A stretch of DNA of 64,000 nt, taken from contig NC_067282.1 of NCBI RefSeq assembly GCF_020740795.1, positions 43,429,290 through 43,493,289 of the forward strand, read 5' to 3'. Source of the stretch: Apus apus. Taxonomy: Eukaryota; Chordata; Aves; Apodiformes; Apodidae. Position 1 is the first letter of the stretch, and each line of letters opens with the position of its first letter. Positions 50,961 through 64,000 of this stretch are shown piece by piece. Under the pieces are notes generated by a model, which ran no database searches, was not told where the DNA came from, and saw only the letters and a program-made list of their open reading frames with translations. The position numbers and the translations under genes were made by a program.

Positions 50961-53049
50961 GCATACCCTGAGTGACAGATACTCAGATTCAGTCATGTGT
51001 GTAAATATAAATAATACCTTATTACTAAAAATGAACATATCAACACAATGTTTGAGAGACTGTCAGGACATTCAAGACATTATATGGAATGAAGAGTGTA
51101 AGTGTTTAGATTCAATGAAGTTTTAATGAGGCAAATCCCTGAATTCACAGACAAGTAACAGTCACTTAATTCCAGCAGCCTACAGACTTCTGAAGCCCTT
51201 CTTTGTGTACCTGCAAGCTCTTCAGAAAATAAAGATTATTTATTCATTACTTATGAACTAAACACAGAAATTATCTTTCCTGTAGCTGCAACAAGGCAAT
51301 GGCAGAAGTATGTGCCAAAAAATTTTGCTAGGCTGGTAAGAGTTACATATGTGCAAAGGAAAACTGTTTGGTTTCACCTTTTAATTTTTCAGGTCTGTTG
51401 TGTGTGTAGTTTTTTGCCAAACTGCCTTTCTCAGAAAATGGAAAGCTTTCTCCATTCTTGTTTGTATTTTTTAACTCCGTGCCACAAGTCTAGATTGTAT
51501 CCGTCCCCCAAATAAAATCCTTTCAAATAAAACAAGCAAAAAAATCTATTCATCTCAAGGAAGTTAAATCACTTAGAAATAGGCTGAGATTATAGGATGG
51601 TTGTTACTGGAGGGGAAGCTTATCTGAGAGGCAGGAGATAAGCGTAAAACCTGCAGTCATAGTGACAAAAAAAAAAGGCTTGTGGAATAAGAAAAGATCT
51701 CTTTGTAAGTCAAGACACTGCCTGCAACTGTCAGTCTGAAAAAGGATAAAACAAAACTTGCTAAGAATAAGGCTTGTTAAGAGGCGAGAGGAGAAGGGAA
51801 GAAATTAAATCTATAATTGAGGAAAAGCAAAATAAGTACAGAACAATTATTCTGTATTTTATGAGCACTTAAGTCCATATTTTCAGTATTTTAGAGGGTA
51901 CAATAGCTACATACCCAATATAGAGACAATAATTGTGGATATTCATACTTCTTTGATAGTGGAGCAACTTTAAACAATAAAATATTCATCAGTAACCTAC
52001 CCAGGTGGCCTCTCTTCTCAACATCTCAGCTTTCGTCCTTAGGTCAAGGCTGATGTGGCTGTCCCCTTGATTTCTAGTGGAAAAAGATGATGTTCAGATC
52101 ACTGCCATTTGACAACAGGAAATGGACTAGTAGGGCATGTTCTGATTGCTTTCTCCAAGAAAGTTCTGCCTTCTGCCTCTGACTGCTGGTGCTTTTTTCC
52201 ATCATCTAGACTGGATATATTCAATGCACCTCTTTGGGTACTACTTCATAGTAGAAAAAAAATGTTTGGGAAGCCAGAGGAGGTGCTGACACGCAACCCT
52301 AAGAGTTGGCATCTCTGCAAGTACCAAAGGCCAGATTATCAACAATGCCAAGCTACCTATGCATCACAGGTCCAAAGCAGGGGCCAGGAGTAAGACGGAC
52401 TAGATGAGCAGATGAATGGAATGGAGAGAGTCTTCTGGTAGCTATGCAAAGGAAGAACATTTGTAATTACATTTAGTAACTATTTTACCCACAGGAGCTC
52501 TTCAGAAGTGAGCTGGGTACATTCCAGAAATGCGTATTTGATACGCAGGTTGGGAAACATCAAGATAATCTCACCAGTGCATATTATGATGACTGATATT
52601 CTGTAAAATGAACTGTACAGCCACTGCCCAACCAGTTTTTCTCTGCTTCATGCAATTTATTATTCTGCATAAAACCTTTTTTTTTACCTCCATCCACTGA
52701 GCAAAAATTGTTTTGCTCATACTGTGCTTCCTCTGTGAAGAATAACATTTGGTTTACTAATCTCAGCCAGGTATTGTCAGTAAGCTTATTGAACATTTAA
52801 GCCCGACATATCACACAAGCTTGAGCTAACACTTGGTTTGTTCCATTCACTGGTCCTGCATCTTATTTTGAGTGTTCTTCGGGATATAAACGATTCCTAT
52901 TCCAAATAGTATTCAGCTTGCCTGGAGCACAAATACTAGGTTATTTAAGACCATTTATGACTAAAGATTCTTGCTTGAAGACACAAAGGTAATTAGTGGC
53001 CTTAGCCACACAATTCCCACTTACATTAATTGGAGCTGTATGGCTAAAT
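50961..53049. other. Intergenic, nothing recognised
   Basis: AT-rich, no gene or repeat recognised. Confidence 0.45.
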
Positions 53050-53095
53050 CTTGGTGATCACTGTAAGTCCCTTCCAACTGGAATATTCTATTTTC
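53050..53095 (+). repeat. Possible CR1 3' tail
   Basis: GGTGATCACTGTAAGTCCC, TTCCAACTGGAATATTCTA resembles a degraded sense CR1 terminus. Confidence 0.45.
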
Positions 53096-56000
53096 CTCAG
53101 CTTTGAGTATTCCAGCCCTTGTTATTATGCAAAACATAAATCCATCCATTCTTCTTCTGGCAAACTGCTGCACAGGAAAGCATATCTAATTTAATTCTTT
53201 AATCCCTACCCCTAAAGCACAAACATCTATCACCTGAGACAGTAGGTAGTTTTGTGCTCTTTCAAGCTGCTGTATCAGTGAGAAACAATGTATTGGTAAA
53301 TGGGTAAATGCACATGAAGTCTGGACATGTTTTGTCTGCTAACACTGCATGAATAAGCAAATATGTACTAATTTACTCAATATCATTTTTTCTTAACTTC
53401 TCCTTTCCATTCTTGCTAAGTTTGAACTTCATAATAGCTTACTACCCCAAATTACATTCAGAAGATATAGTGATTTTTTTTTTTAATTCTTTTTTTATGT
53501 GTGTGTTGTGTTTAAACTCATCTGAGAATATCACAGTCAATGTCATGATTTGTGTTAAGATTCATAGTAGTTTTCTTTAGAAAGGACTCTGAGTACATCC
53601 ACAATGCTTTGGCTGGGCAAACCTCCCAACCTGCTGCATCCAAATGAGGACCCAGTCAAATATGCTTCAGCTGGGAAATCTCAGGCACACCTGGCTGTCT
53701 GAGGAGGCAAAGCTCACAGCTGAGAATCACCTCTGGCTGTGGAAATATTCCTTTGCTCCACTCTTGTTCTAACCACAAGTGCTAGAAGACAACATGTTTG
53801 AGTTTGCATCAAAGGAGGAAATACCTTGGCATGCATTTTTTCAGTTGCTTTTTTTTCTGAATTCCCCAAGAGTTTCCAGGCTTAAATAAAAAAATTGCTA
53901 AGAGCAGTAGTAGACCAGTGTTCAGGTTCAGGTTCAAATTATTCTCTAATAGGGACAAAAGAATGGGCTTACAAAGCAGCATTAATATACCCCAAGTAAT
54001 GAAACAGTAGGCAGCTTGATTTGATAGGCAAGGATGATCCTGATTGAAAGCATCAGAAGACAAAAACATGACCAGGTTGTAATTCCATACTGTGTGCTAA
54101 GTGCTGTTTTTAATGTGAAAAGCAGTTTTCTTTAGCATATAGCACAAGGCAGTGGTGTTTCAAAAGCCAGGAAGCAAATCTTTCCTGGTAAAATTCACGT
54201 GCAAATATAAATAGTTGAAATTTTGGGCTCTCTCAACTTGGTGTTCAAGTCGCCTGTGGTTTGAGACAGGATTTCACCCAGCACGCATGACTGACCTCAC
54301 TGTATGCATGCTTTTCCATATACACTTCTTTATTTCATCTCAGCATTTCCTAGGGCAGGATCTAAAATTTAATTTTTCAAACAATGCAGTGGCTTTCCTT
54401 CAAAATTGACATATGCACTGATGTAAGAAAAAAAATCACCACTCCTTTGGCAGTTACTGTGGCCCTTTGCAACTCAGCAGTTAAATCACAAATTCTAATT
54501 GAATTCTTTAATTAAGTGTCATCAAATCCTTTAGGATCATAGGCCTTGCTCCTAAAACCTGAATATGGTTTATTTAGTACTGACTTTACAGTGACCTTAG
54601 AACTACCCTTCCCAAGTCAGGTCTGTTGTGACTGAATTAATCTGGATAAACCACATCTCACCACACCATATCTCTTGCTAGCCACAAACATTGGTGCCCA
54701 CAAAGCTTTATAGCAGTAGTAGTAGCTATTGACTTGTAGCAATAATGTACCATTTTAGCACTACAAATGTTGTGATAATTTCTATTATGACCTTAAAATC
54801 GTAACTCTTTAGGTGCATTTCTGGCAGTGTTTATCAAGGACACAAGTCTTCTAAGACTCAGGCTAAAAATTTCAGCTGGACAGGACAAGTGGTGTAGAAG
54901 AAAAAAAAAAGTTAATACATGCACCATCACTTTTAGGTCATACATTTGAATATGATTTTTAAGTTACTTTTATTGTGTGTTTATATTACTGTTATCTTTA
55001 CTTTATCACACTTGTCTGTTGTCTATCATGCCTTTATTTAAGGACAGCACTCTCAATATAAAGCCTTAGTCTGGTCTCAGTAAATTCCTTGCAAAACTCT
55101 TCACACTGAGCTAGCCAGGGATAACAGCGTCAAAGTCTGCTTTTACTTTATTCCCTGATGGTTTCCAAACGGCAAGGTTGGATTTTAATTTTATGGTGTG
55201 AATAATTTTCAAGCATTATTTTTTTAGCATTGGCTTTTACAGTAAATGTATTTTCCAACTTCTACCACCCAAGCTTTGGTTCCCCTTGGAGAGGGAACCT
55301 GGAGCCCTGTCCCTGGGAGCAGCAGGTGGCAGTGCTGTCCCTGCTCTCCGTTTTTGAGGCACTGCAGGAGCACAGCTCGGAGAAGCCATTTCATGTAAGA
55401 TGTTTAGTAGTTCAGGCGCCTTCAAAGAGAGGCATGTCTGCATGTGGGCAGTGCCAACTATCCTCATCAGGGTGGTGTGAATTTACCCTCCAGACTGTGA
55501 ACAGCAGCGAGATTGTGTGAAATTCCTCCAAGTCGTGCATGTAGCATTTGCTGCAGTGTATGCAGCAGGGAGTAGAGGTGTATGGGTATATAACAATGAC
55601 TACAGGTGACTTTTCGTTACTTTTATTATTTATTATTATTATTTTATTTTATTTTTATTTACCTAAAAGTGAACGAGCTGTATATCTTTACCGACGCCGT
55701 TGGAACTTTTCACTAGCAGGCACAGTTGCCATCTCTTTCAAAAGACCAAAAAAAATTGTGTCACTGTTGTGTGGGTAAAAGATGCTCAATAATCACATTA
55801 TTAATTAGCAATCACTTCTATTTTTGCTCTTTTCTCAGCAGTAAATACAGTAGCAGCACCATTGACAGAAGCAAACACTACTAATGCGATCAGGCTAGGG
55901 CTTCACCACATACCTAGAAGACCATCAGGAAGGCAGTAGATAGGATGCCTGGCCATACCTTTGTCTTCTCCAGGTGTGCGAACTCTGCAGTCCGTGGGTC

Positions 56001-56365
56001 CGAGGTTAGGTGAGACTGGCTGGCTTGTGTCCAGTCTTCTAATGGCCAAGGAGCAGGTTGTCTTGCAGATGATATCTGCTAAGTGAAGCAGACCAATAAA
56101 GAGCCAAAACACCAGATTAAAGTTTAAGTGGTGTAGATAATCAGAGGTCCAAAAACAGAGCTCACCACTTCACTCTCTTCTGTTCATCAGTACAGATATA
56201 CCAAACAGGACATCTGGGGATGGGACTGGAGGAGGAGGGGAGCAGGGACATTGTGGCAGCAGTTTCTGTAGCTTGTTTGAGAAAGGAATTGCTTGCTGCA
56301 AACACATGGCAGGAGTAAGCCACAAGACCTGGGCTTCATGATGAGCTACATCAAGCAGGGTCACC
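53096..56365. other. Intergenic, nothing recognised
   Basis: AT-rich, with a (TTA)n-like low-complexity stretch at 55618-55660. A 96-codon open frame at 55230-55520 has no domain. Confidence 0.45.
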
Positions 56366-56518
<153 letters not shown>

Positions 56519-58851
56519 ATTCTCATATTTTGAATGACCAAGTCAAAACCAGAACCAGTAAAAACAAGAAATGTCATCTGTGTGGCCTCTGTTATCCCCA
56601 AAGGACTTGCGTAATGGATGAATTAGGCCTGTGGAGCTCAAGGGAACTAAGATAAAAGGCACAACTATAAACTGAGAGATTTAGTCAAGTGAAATATTTT
56701 CCTTTGAAAGAATGAGATGTGAATCACTGAGATCAACAGTTTCAAGACATGCTAAAACTAGAGGCCTGCATAACCATTAAAGCATTTCTGTTAGCTTATT
56801 ATATAAATATGGATCTGGTTTTATTTTTAGTTTGTGTTAGTTTGGTTTAGTTTAGTTTAGTTTGGTTTTAGGAGTTATCTCCTCAAATGGGACATCACCT
56901 GATGGGCAATATACTTCATGCCATGTCACCAAAATAAAGAAAATCTCTGGCCTATTAATGTTCCACCCTGAAAAGGCATACCTGTCAAACTGCAGACACT
57001 TGGACATGACCCCTGAGATTTAGTTCCTGTAAGTAAGGATGTCTTATGAAATGTGTTTTTCAGAAGGGGTTTGACTGAGAAGTGGTATTTTGGAGGAAGT
57101 CAGTCCTTTGACAGGGGCAGACAGAAGTGGAAGAAGGAAATAAGCTAAGGATGTTAACCCAAGAGTCACTGCCAGGACTGAGAAAGGAGAGATTACTTGT
57201 GCATCATCTTGCTTTGGATTCATAAAATAGATGGGCTGCATGTGGACACTGGGAAACTGACAGCATCAGCACAGATGATTGTTAAGTGAGAAAAACGTAA
57301 TTAAATGAACATGAACACAGAGGCCTGGAGGAGTTACAGACCCATCTTCGGGATTTTGTTAGCATTTTGCTCTTTCCTATTTCTTATGTCAGCTATTACT
57401 GCCCTCCCCGTGGAATGATCCCTATGATAAAAGTATGCTCTTGTCAGTCAGGCAGACACAACCAAGAGAAAGTCCCATCTAAGGTAGAGGAACTGATTAT
57501 TTAATGATGTGTCTGCAAACTTCAGCATTCTCACCCACAAATGGCAAGAAGATGCTGAAGGGCAGAATGAGGAACAAGTTGAAAAATAAACTGTGTTACA
57601 TGTCACAAGAGGCTGTCAATGCAGTCTTCTGACTAGTTAGTTCACAGAGGCAGTGAAGTCTTTTGAAGTTTCCTCTCACTCTTTATTCAGTCCCTTTAAA
57701 CAAGTAGAACCCAGCTTCAAAGGTAGCAGGGGTTGTTGAAGAAAAAAACCTGCCTCTTCCTCCAAACCAGCTTTATGTCCCACAGTGGTTGTTCTCAAGT
57801 GAGGCTGTACAGCATTGGCAGGGTGGGCTTGATTACACGGCAAGTTCTGTGCTCAGATTTCTTTAAAGGGCTTACAGGCTCTGCCTAAATTATTACTGAT
57901 CTCCATTTGACAGGACTTTGGAGAACTTGAAAAGATACTCCCTAAAGCACACTTCTTAGCTTGATGTCTCACCTGTAAAGTCTAGATGAATCCACAGACT
58001 TGTTGCATTTGGACGTTTTGTTGAGGTTTTTAGATGACGAAGTTTTATTGATTAAAGTAATTGGCATATTTCTTATAAAATGCCTGTATATTATTTTAGT
58101 CTATTCTTCCTACAAGGCTTTTCCCAGAGCTTCCCTACAATAAAGGGAGTAGAGAGCTTTGTATAGGAAAGCTGTGGTGTTTATTTTGGCCACATAACAC
58201 TTCACTAGAGAACAACATTAATAATGGCATTTATTGACTATGGGGACACAGAAAGTTAAGAGCATTTCAGTGTTTCTCTCATTTTTTGAAAAGTTTTCCA
58301 AAATGAAAAAGGAAGAAGTGCCCTGAATACAGTACATCTCTCTGCCTCACTTTAACTCCAGTTTCACACTTCTGCAGTTTGAGTATGAACACCATTTATA
58401 TTTCAATGATACTTTGCTGTTTGCTTTACTTCTACTATATTAATGAAATTGTATATCTCAGTGTATACATTTCCCAGTCGGTGACCCTACTTCCAGTACT
58501 TGCAACTGGATTTCCATCATTGTTGAGCGACTACTTGCAAGTGTTGCAATCTCAATTGCAGTCTGAATCATAAGCCTGAGAATCACCTCTGAAGTAAGAC
58601 TTATTCTCATGGGCTTATTTTTTGGTGTATTTATAGGCCAGCTGTGCCAACCTAGGAAGTTTTCTGGAACACAAGGCAGATCATGAGCAGTGTGTCTGAA
58701 AATGTGTCCATGGACAGTGTGTTCACAGATGCTTCTCTGGTCTTCAATAAAATATTAGTCAACTAGCAGGCTTCGAATCTGACACTGTTCTTGTTAGAGC
58801 CATTTTTCCAAATAGTATTGAGTTCAGTCAGAGCTAATTTGGGCGGGATGG
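56519..58851. other. Intergenic, nothing recognised
   Basis: AT-rich. A (TTTAG)n-like stretch lies at about 56821-56872. No gene was recognised. Confidence 0.45.
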
Positions 58852-58960
58852 GTGAACTCAGTAAATCATGAAGTCAGAAAAAGGGAGGGATGGGATGAAT
58901 CCCAAGAGATCATCCTCCAATCCACCTCTGCACCAAGGCAGGATAAGAAACCTTGGACTA
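58852..58960 (-). repeat. Possible degraded CR1 tail
   Basis: GGGATGAATCCCAAGAGATC, ATCCTCCAATCCACCTCTGC, ACCAAGGCAGGAT loosely follow a reversed CR1 terminus. Tentative. Confidence 0.3.
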
Positions 58961-61900
58961 ACCTTGGCAGACATCAGCATAATACACTGGCAATGTACCA
59001 AAGATCCCCACTTTCCAGCACCAGTCTGGCATCCACTCTTAGGGCATAAACTGGAGTGGACTTTTCTTTTAAAGTTATGGGATGCTGGCATCCTGCACTG
59101 CTTTCAGGTGAGAGACATGCTCCCAGATGATAAGAATAGGAAAGGGCGGGAGGAAGGACAGATGGACCATTTCCCCAGGTAAAGAAGGGATATAATACCA
59201 GGCAATAAACAGCATGGTATGCTGAGGGTGGCCCACAGATCTATAAATATTTTTCACACGGAGTCAGAGAGCAAGCTCACTATACCTCTGAAGCATCATC
59301 ACACCAAATTATATTGCATTCCATACAATAGGTACAAATAGATACTTTCCTTCCTCCTTTAGCCATGTCATCTTTCTCACCTTCTTCATCAACACACAGA
59401 GTACACAGAGGTTTGACCAACAAGCCCTTTCTCCCTCTCCCAGACTCTGGAACATTTCCTCTTTACTGACCCACAGTCTCAAGGAGGGCTTCGCAGCATG
59501 TCCTCCTGGGATAAAGGAATGAAAGCCAAGTTTGAATGCATGATACAAAACTGCAAACTTTGGAGCAGCTGCCTTAACAGGTACTAGCAAAGATAACTGT
59601 ACCTGCAGAAAAAGCCTGAGTTATAGAGCAGTTTGATCCTAGGAAGGAATTATGTGCTTGGGATTTTTTTGTTTCGTTTTGGAGTTTTTCTTGTCAGCCG
59701 CATTTCAAAAGCAGTCATCAACATGGTCAGTTCCTATGTTGCAACATACCCCTGAGTCAAGAAGCTTCTGGCACAAAGTCAACACACAGACAACCTTCTT
59801 ACTGCATCTGAAACAGGCAGGCAGGATTTCTGTCCAGAAATGGTGGCATTGACAGAACCAAGTCAGAAGCGCAGGACAGATTTCACAAGGCTCACCTGCC
59901 CTAGGTCCTTGCTTGCATGGCCAGAAGAACAGAGGGAAGGAGCTGCTACCACCATTGCTGAGCCGCTCCTGCTTCAGATGTGCCAGACAGCCAGACACAG
60001 CCCCCATGGCTATTATGGGTTGCTTTCTAATGTCCAGAGGACCAAGAAGAGTAAGTCAAATGCTGCCAGCAAGGAAAATGAGAGCAGACAAAAAAGCCAT
60101 ATAAAACCCTGGCTCAGGGAGAAACGCAGAACAGCCTGTCAAGGGCCAACACCAACCAAGTGATCACAAACCACACATAAACTGTGGCAGAGGGTGTGGA
60201 CCTCAAGGTGGCGACAAACTTGGTACCCATTTCAGCTCAGCTGCAGAGGGTGTCTGGGTGCACTGGTTACTCCTCCCTCAAACAGCTCTGTAGACATTGC
60301 CCTGCACCCCAGTGTACCTGCTCCTTCTAAAACACCAAGGAACTAGTGCAGTTGCCCTTAATTTCATGGAGGCTGGTTAAGCAGAGAAGCCTCTCCTTCC
60401 TCAGCCTGCAGCTGCTTAGAAGTTAGTCCTAGTTCTCCTTTCCCAGGCAGTGGGGGTTTATTCAGGTTCTCAGCAGCACAGGAGAATTCAGTGTTGCTGT
60501 AAAACAGGTTTCCAGGGGCTGGGAAGACAAGACCTGGGAGGAATCAGAGGACCTTAGGAGGTGGGAATATATAAGGGCTTGGGGTCTCTTTCTTCTCCTT
60601 ATTTTCCTTTCTTCCCCCTCTTTCCTTTCCCTGCACCACGAAACTGTCTTCTTCCAGCATCGTTATGAGACAGGTCATGTTTTATTCCCATACAGCCACA
60701 TAACTTTTTCCTCTCCTCCTTCAGCCTCACCAAGGAACCATTCAGCTTCCATAATTGACTTTGACTGGATAGGCTTCCCAAATTTGCAGGGAGTAGAAGA
60801 GCATGGGGAAATATGCCTGGGGCTCCCTAGAACAAGAAGAAAACAGGTAGGGTTGGGCTTGGAAAGTACCCTTGGCCAAGGGTAGTAAGGCAAGACAGCA
60901 AGAAGCTGTGGGAAAGAAACAACTTCTTGGCATCAGCCACCCTGTTCCTCTCTGTGAGCCCTTCCTTTGGCAGCAGCAGCTGCAGAGCAACACAGAAGCA
61001 CAAAGCAGCGACAGGTGGATGAGTCTGAAAAACCACCCAGCTTTATTATTTTGTTCATCGGCAGCACAGGCAGCAAGCTGGCTCCTCAAAGTTGCCTTCC
61101 AGGGCGGCTGCCTGCTTTTCCTATGCAGTGAGAGCATTGCCTTGGCCCTACCCTGTGTATCACTGTTGAATGGAATGACTTATGCCCTGCCTCAACTGAG
61201 GTGGCACTTTAGTAGGTGCCACATTTCAGTAGTCCTTTATTTACCACTTGGTCGATTAACTAGGGAGGTGGAAGGGACAATTGCACCTCCTCTGTCTTCA
61301 GCTTCCCAACCCCCACGTCTAATAAAATGCCATACCAAATTAAGGAAATAAAAAAGGGGAAAAAAAAAAAATCCCAAAAGAAAGCACAGACTTCAAAACT
61401 GCCCGATTTGATAAAGAATGGAAATAACTAGATCACAGAATCTTCTAATTTGGAAGGGAGGAATAAAATTGGTTTATTTGCTTATTGTATTGAAACCAAA
61501 ATCATAGTGCTGACATTGTGTCATGCAGAGCAGTTAACCAAATCAGAAGGATAAGCTGTGTCAGCTGGTGGTGCCACTAACAGGATGTGCTCTCACTGAA
61601 TAGGGACTGAAGTAATTTTTTGAATAAAAAATGCCATGACCCAAACAACATATTATTTTCCTTACAGATAACTCTATTGCTTCTGCAACATCCAGGCCAC
61701 ATAAGGAGGGATGTCTTCCAAGTACTGCAGGGAGTGAAAAAGCTAAGTAAAACACTGTCCACTACATCTAACAGTAGGTACAATTTTTAGATGAATACTT
61801 TTACATTCTGCTGATGCTGAAGGGTCAACACAGATGATCACAGGTTACAGAACCATTCCTTCAATTTTGTGATGGTTATTATTTTAATTGATTTTTTAAA

Positions 61901-62960
61901 ATGTTTCCTGCATCTATCTTAATCTACTGTGCTGAAGATGAGTAATGTCAGGGGAAAATTGGTGTCATTATAAATTCTAAACCTCAGAATTGTTCAAATG
62001 TGACTTCTGTAAAAAAAGACCAATTCAAATAAAATCATTATCTTCTTCTTAAGTGTGCAATTAGAGAAGAGTAATAACATAAATGTTTTATGTAGTCACA
62101 GCTCTTGTCTTCAAATCTAACCTTTCTTCCATTTTTGCTGTTATTTCTCCCTTTCACAAATGTTGGTGTAATTACACCCATTTTCTCTTTAGAGGTGAAT
62201 ATACAATCACAGCTAGAAATTCCCCAGTATGTTTCACAGTCTGAAACATGTAATTCTCAATCTCACAATTAATAACTACCATGGCACGTTTTATAATTAC
62301 ACCATAAATCAGAGGCTGCCACACTTTAAGCGTAATTTGAGGTTGTTTTACAATGTTTCTTGGCACTTTTGAAATATATCAGGGTGGAAAATACATTATC
62401 TAGCTACGTACAACCACAGATGAGGAAAAAGAGTCTTTCTCCAGTTACTGGAGTACCCCAAAAGAGATGCTAAAGGGCAAGGACATGTGCGTAGCTCATG
62501 GGACACTTAATTTGCCTTGGAGACCTCAATAAGAACATGTTGTCTGAGCAAATGTTGCAGTCCAGCAATTTGGGGGGGGGTGGGGTGTGGAATCAACCCA
62601 TGGCACAAGTTTGCAGAATGAGCAATCTGTTAACAACAAGGACTCTATGTTTTTTGCAACATGGTTCATTGTTTAAAATCCTTCTAGGGGGTTTATGTTT
62701 GGGAGGGACTAAGCTAAGGAGTGCAAGAGTCTGCAGTGAAAGCTGGAAGAACAATTCTGCCAACCCACACAGTGTCTTCCAGTGCCAGTCCCAAGTGTTT
62801 CTGCAGCTGCTGACAGGTAATTGACTGACTTCCACAAAATTAGGGGATTTTTTTTCCCCAAGCCTGTGTCTGTTTGAAGGAGAATGTTCTACTATTCATT
62901 CTGCTTTTGCTGTGTATGGTTTAGGTGTTATTTTTGCCCTTCCAGTGCAAAAATATGTAA
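58961..62960. other. Intergenic, nothing recognised; TATA-like promoter string near 60565
   Basis: Moderate G+C between 59900 and 61320 with several chance open frames (up to 159 codons at 60872-61351). GGGAATATATAAGGGC at about 60562-60577, followed by a polypyrimidine run, looks like a core promoter, but no coding frame downstream is convincing. Confidence 0.35.
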
Positions 62961-62969
62961 TGGCATCTG

Positions 62970-63340
62970 GGATAATTTCCTAGGGTTCAAAATCCTTGAG
63001 TAATAATTTAGATGCAGAGAGGCCCTTTTATCCTTTAATTAATGCTGAAGCTTGTTGTATACTAGATCTTGATACTGCATCTCCACAGTGGACACCACTG
63101 CAGGCTTGCTGGGACCTGTTACAGGCTGACATCTGGGCTTGCTGTGATGTGATCAAAAGGGTCTCTTTGTTGGGTACCTTTCCATGTACAATGCAGCAGC
63201 CCAGCACAGTGACTAACGCCTCGTTTGCAGCACCAGATTTCTGCTGGTAATTTAATTACCATTACCACAGCCCTTACATGCGCTCTCACTAATTTGGCTC
63301 CTGCTAATCAAGCTCTGAATTTATGCTAGTCGAGTTTTAT
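62970..63340. promoter_or_regulatory. Candidate conserved non-coding element (enhancer-like)
   Basis: Repeat-free and balanced in composition, with several homeodomain/POU-like cores close together (CTTTAATTAATGCTG, GGTAATTTAATTACCATTAC, CTCCTGCTAATCAAGC). It is a guess from texture; cross-species comparison is needed to support it. Confidence 0.35.
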
Positions 63341-64000
63341 AATCTCCCCAAATGGCACAAGTCCTGGAATGACATCTGGCTGCATTTTGGCCATAGACAT
63401 GGTGACTGCTTTTTGATTAAGAGAGCAATGTGTGCTACAGGCTGCCCAGGCTGCCAGAACCATCAACAAGAAGTTATGGCAAAGTCTATGCACATACAGA
63501 AAACCTGTGTCATCTCTTACATCTGCTGCTATTACTCATATTAAAGGTCATGCCATATAGAACACCTACAGCCACCTGCAACTAGTCCAGGTAACCTTAT
63601 TTCTTTAAGCAATAGGGTGGGAAGCTACAGTGGAATGAAGAAAAGCTTTGGGAATGTGGTTGTGAGGCATCCCAGGCAGAAGCAGTGGAACACTGGGGTG
63701 TAGAGGCAGTTCACAGGGGACTGAGGCTGGCTGTGTCACCTTCCCCTACACCTCCTCCACCTGAGCTGTGAATTTGAGGCAGCCAGGTGCAGTGTGGCCC
63801 CTACACCATCAGAATCTGAATGCTGGCACTGATATTACAGGTAAAGGCTATAGTATGGGTGAGACCTAAAATTTACACTGGATCAACAGGAATTTCATGG
63901 AACTGCGGTGTCTTCTCACACTGTTACAGTTCAGGCCTCTTCATGCTACTCCATAAATGATGTCAAGGGGGCTTGCCTAATCATTCAGTAACAAATTCTT
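63341..64000. other. Intergenic, nothing recognised
   Basis: No gene or repeat recognised up to the window edge. Confidence 0.45.

Noticed and set aside
60872..61351. 159-codon plus-strand frame
   Set aside because: Overlaps other frames on both strands with no domain; typical chance frame in moderately G+C-rich DNA.

Overview
This window reads as nuclear DNA of a bird. The interspersed repeats are almost all CR1 LINE fragments, recognisable by their 3' termini built on repeated ATTCTATG-type octamers and the CCCTTCCAACC motif. There are also three avian ERVL-type LTR pieces, and the single intact gene is a vertebrate one. Overall repeat density is low and no mammalian-type SINEs were seen.

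The only complete protein-coding gene is KCTD12 (pfetin), a single-exon gene on the minus strand at 41081-42082. It lies in the only large CpG island of the window (about 40750-43140). KCTD12 encodes an auxiliary subunit of GABA-B receptors. Its coding region, a TATA-like promoter element and a probable long AT-rich 3' UTR running toward about 37450 form one transcription unit. The rest is gene desert, which fits my recollection that KCTD12 sits in gene-poor surroundings in vertebrates.

Layout: 1-4 kb holds CR1 tails and an antisense ERVL-type LTR piece (2058-2835). 5.3-7.7 kb is a very old, decayed CR1-superfamily relic of about 2.3 kb with a younger CR1 tail inside it. 11-12.3 kb and 22.9-23.3 kb contain an inverted pair of about 330-bp repeats, each abutting a CR1 3' end. 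14.4-15.3 kb holds two more old CR1/L3 relics. 18.2-19.0 kb has two CR1 fragments. 20113-20810 is a solo ERVL-like LTR with a perfect 5-bp target-site duplication. 21.06-21.89 kb is a CR1 fragment keeping the end of ORF2. 24.0-24.3 kb holds an orphan RhoGAP-domain exon. 28-37 kb is mostly unannotated DNA with a few CR1 tails. 37.5-43.1 kb is the KCTD12 unit. 43.1-49.2 kb is flanking DNA with homeodomain-site-rich candidate enhancers and an anomalous CpG-rich patch (45946-46142). 49.2-51 kb is an LTR followed by a 0.7-kb CR1. 51-64 kb is intergenic with a compound TTC/ATT/GTT microsatellite (56366-56518).

No operon, CRISPR, tRNA, rRNA or unmistakably new system was found. The observations most worth a second look are the RhoGAP exon, the CR1-joined repeat pair, the CpG-rich patch and the depth of the old CR1 relics. 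Repeat assignments come from recognising sequence patterns, not from a database search.
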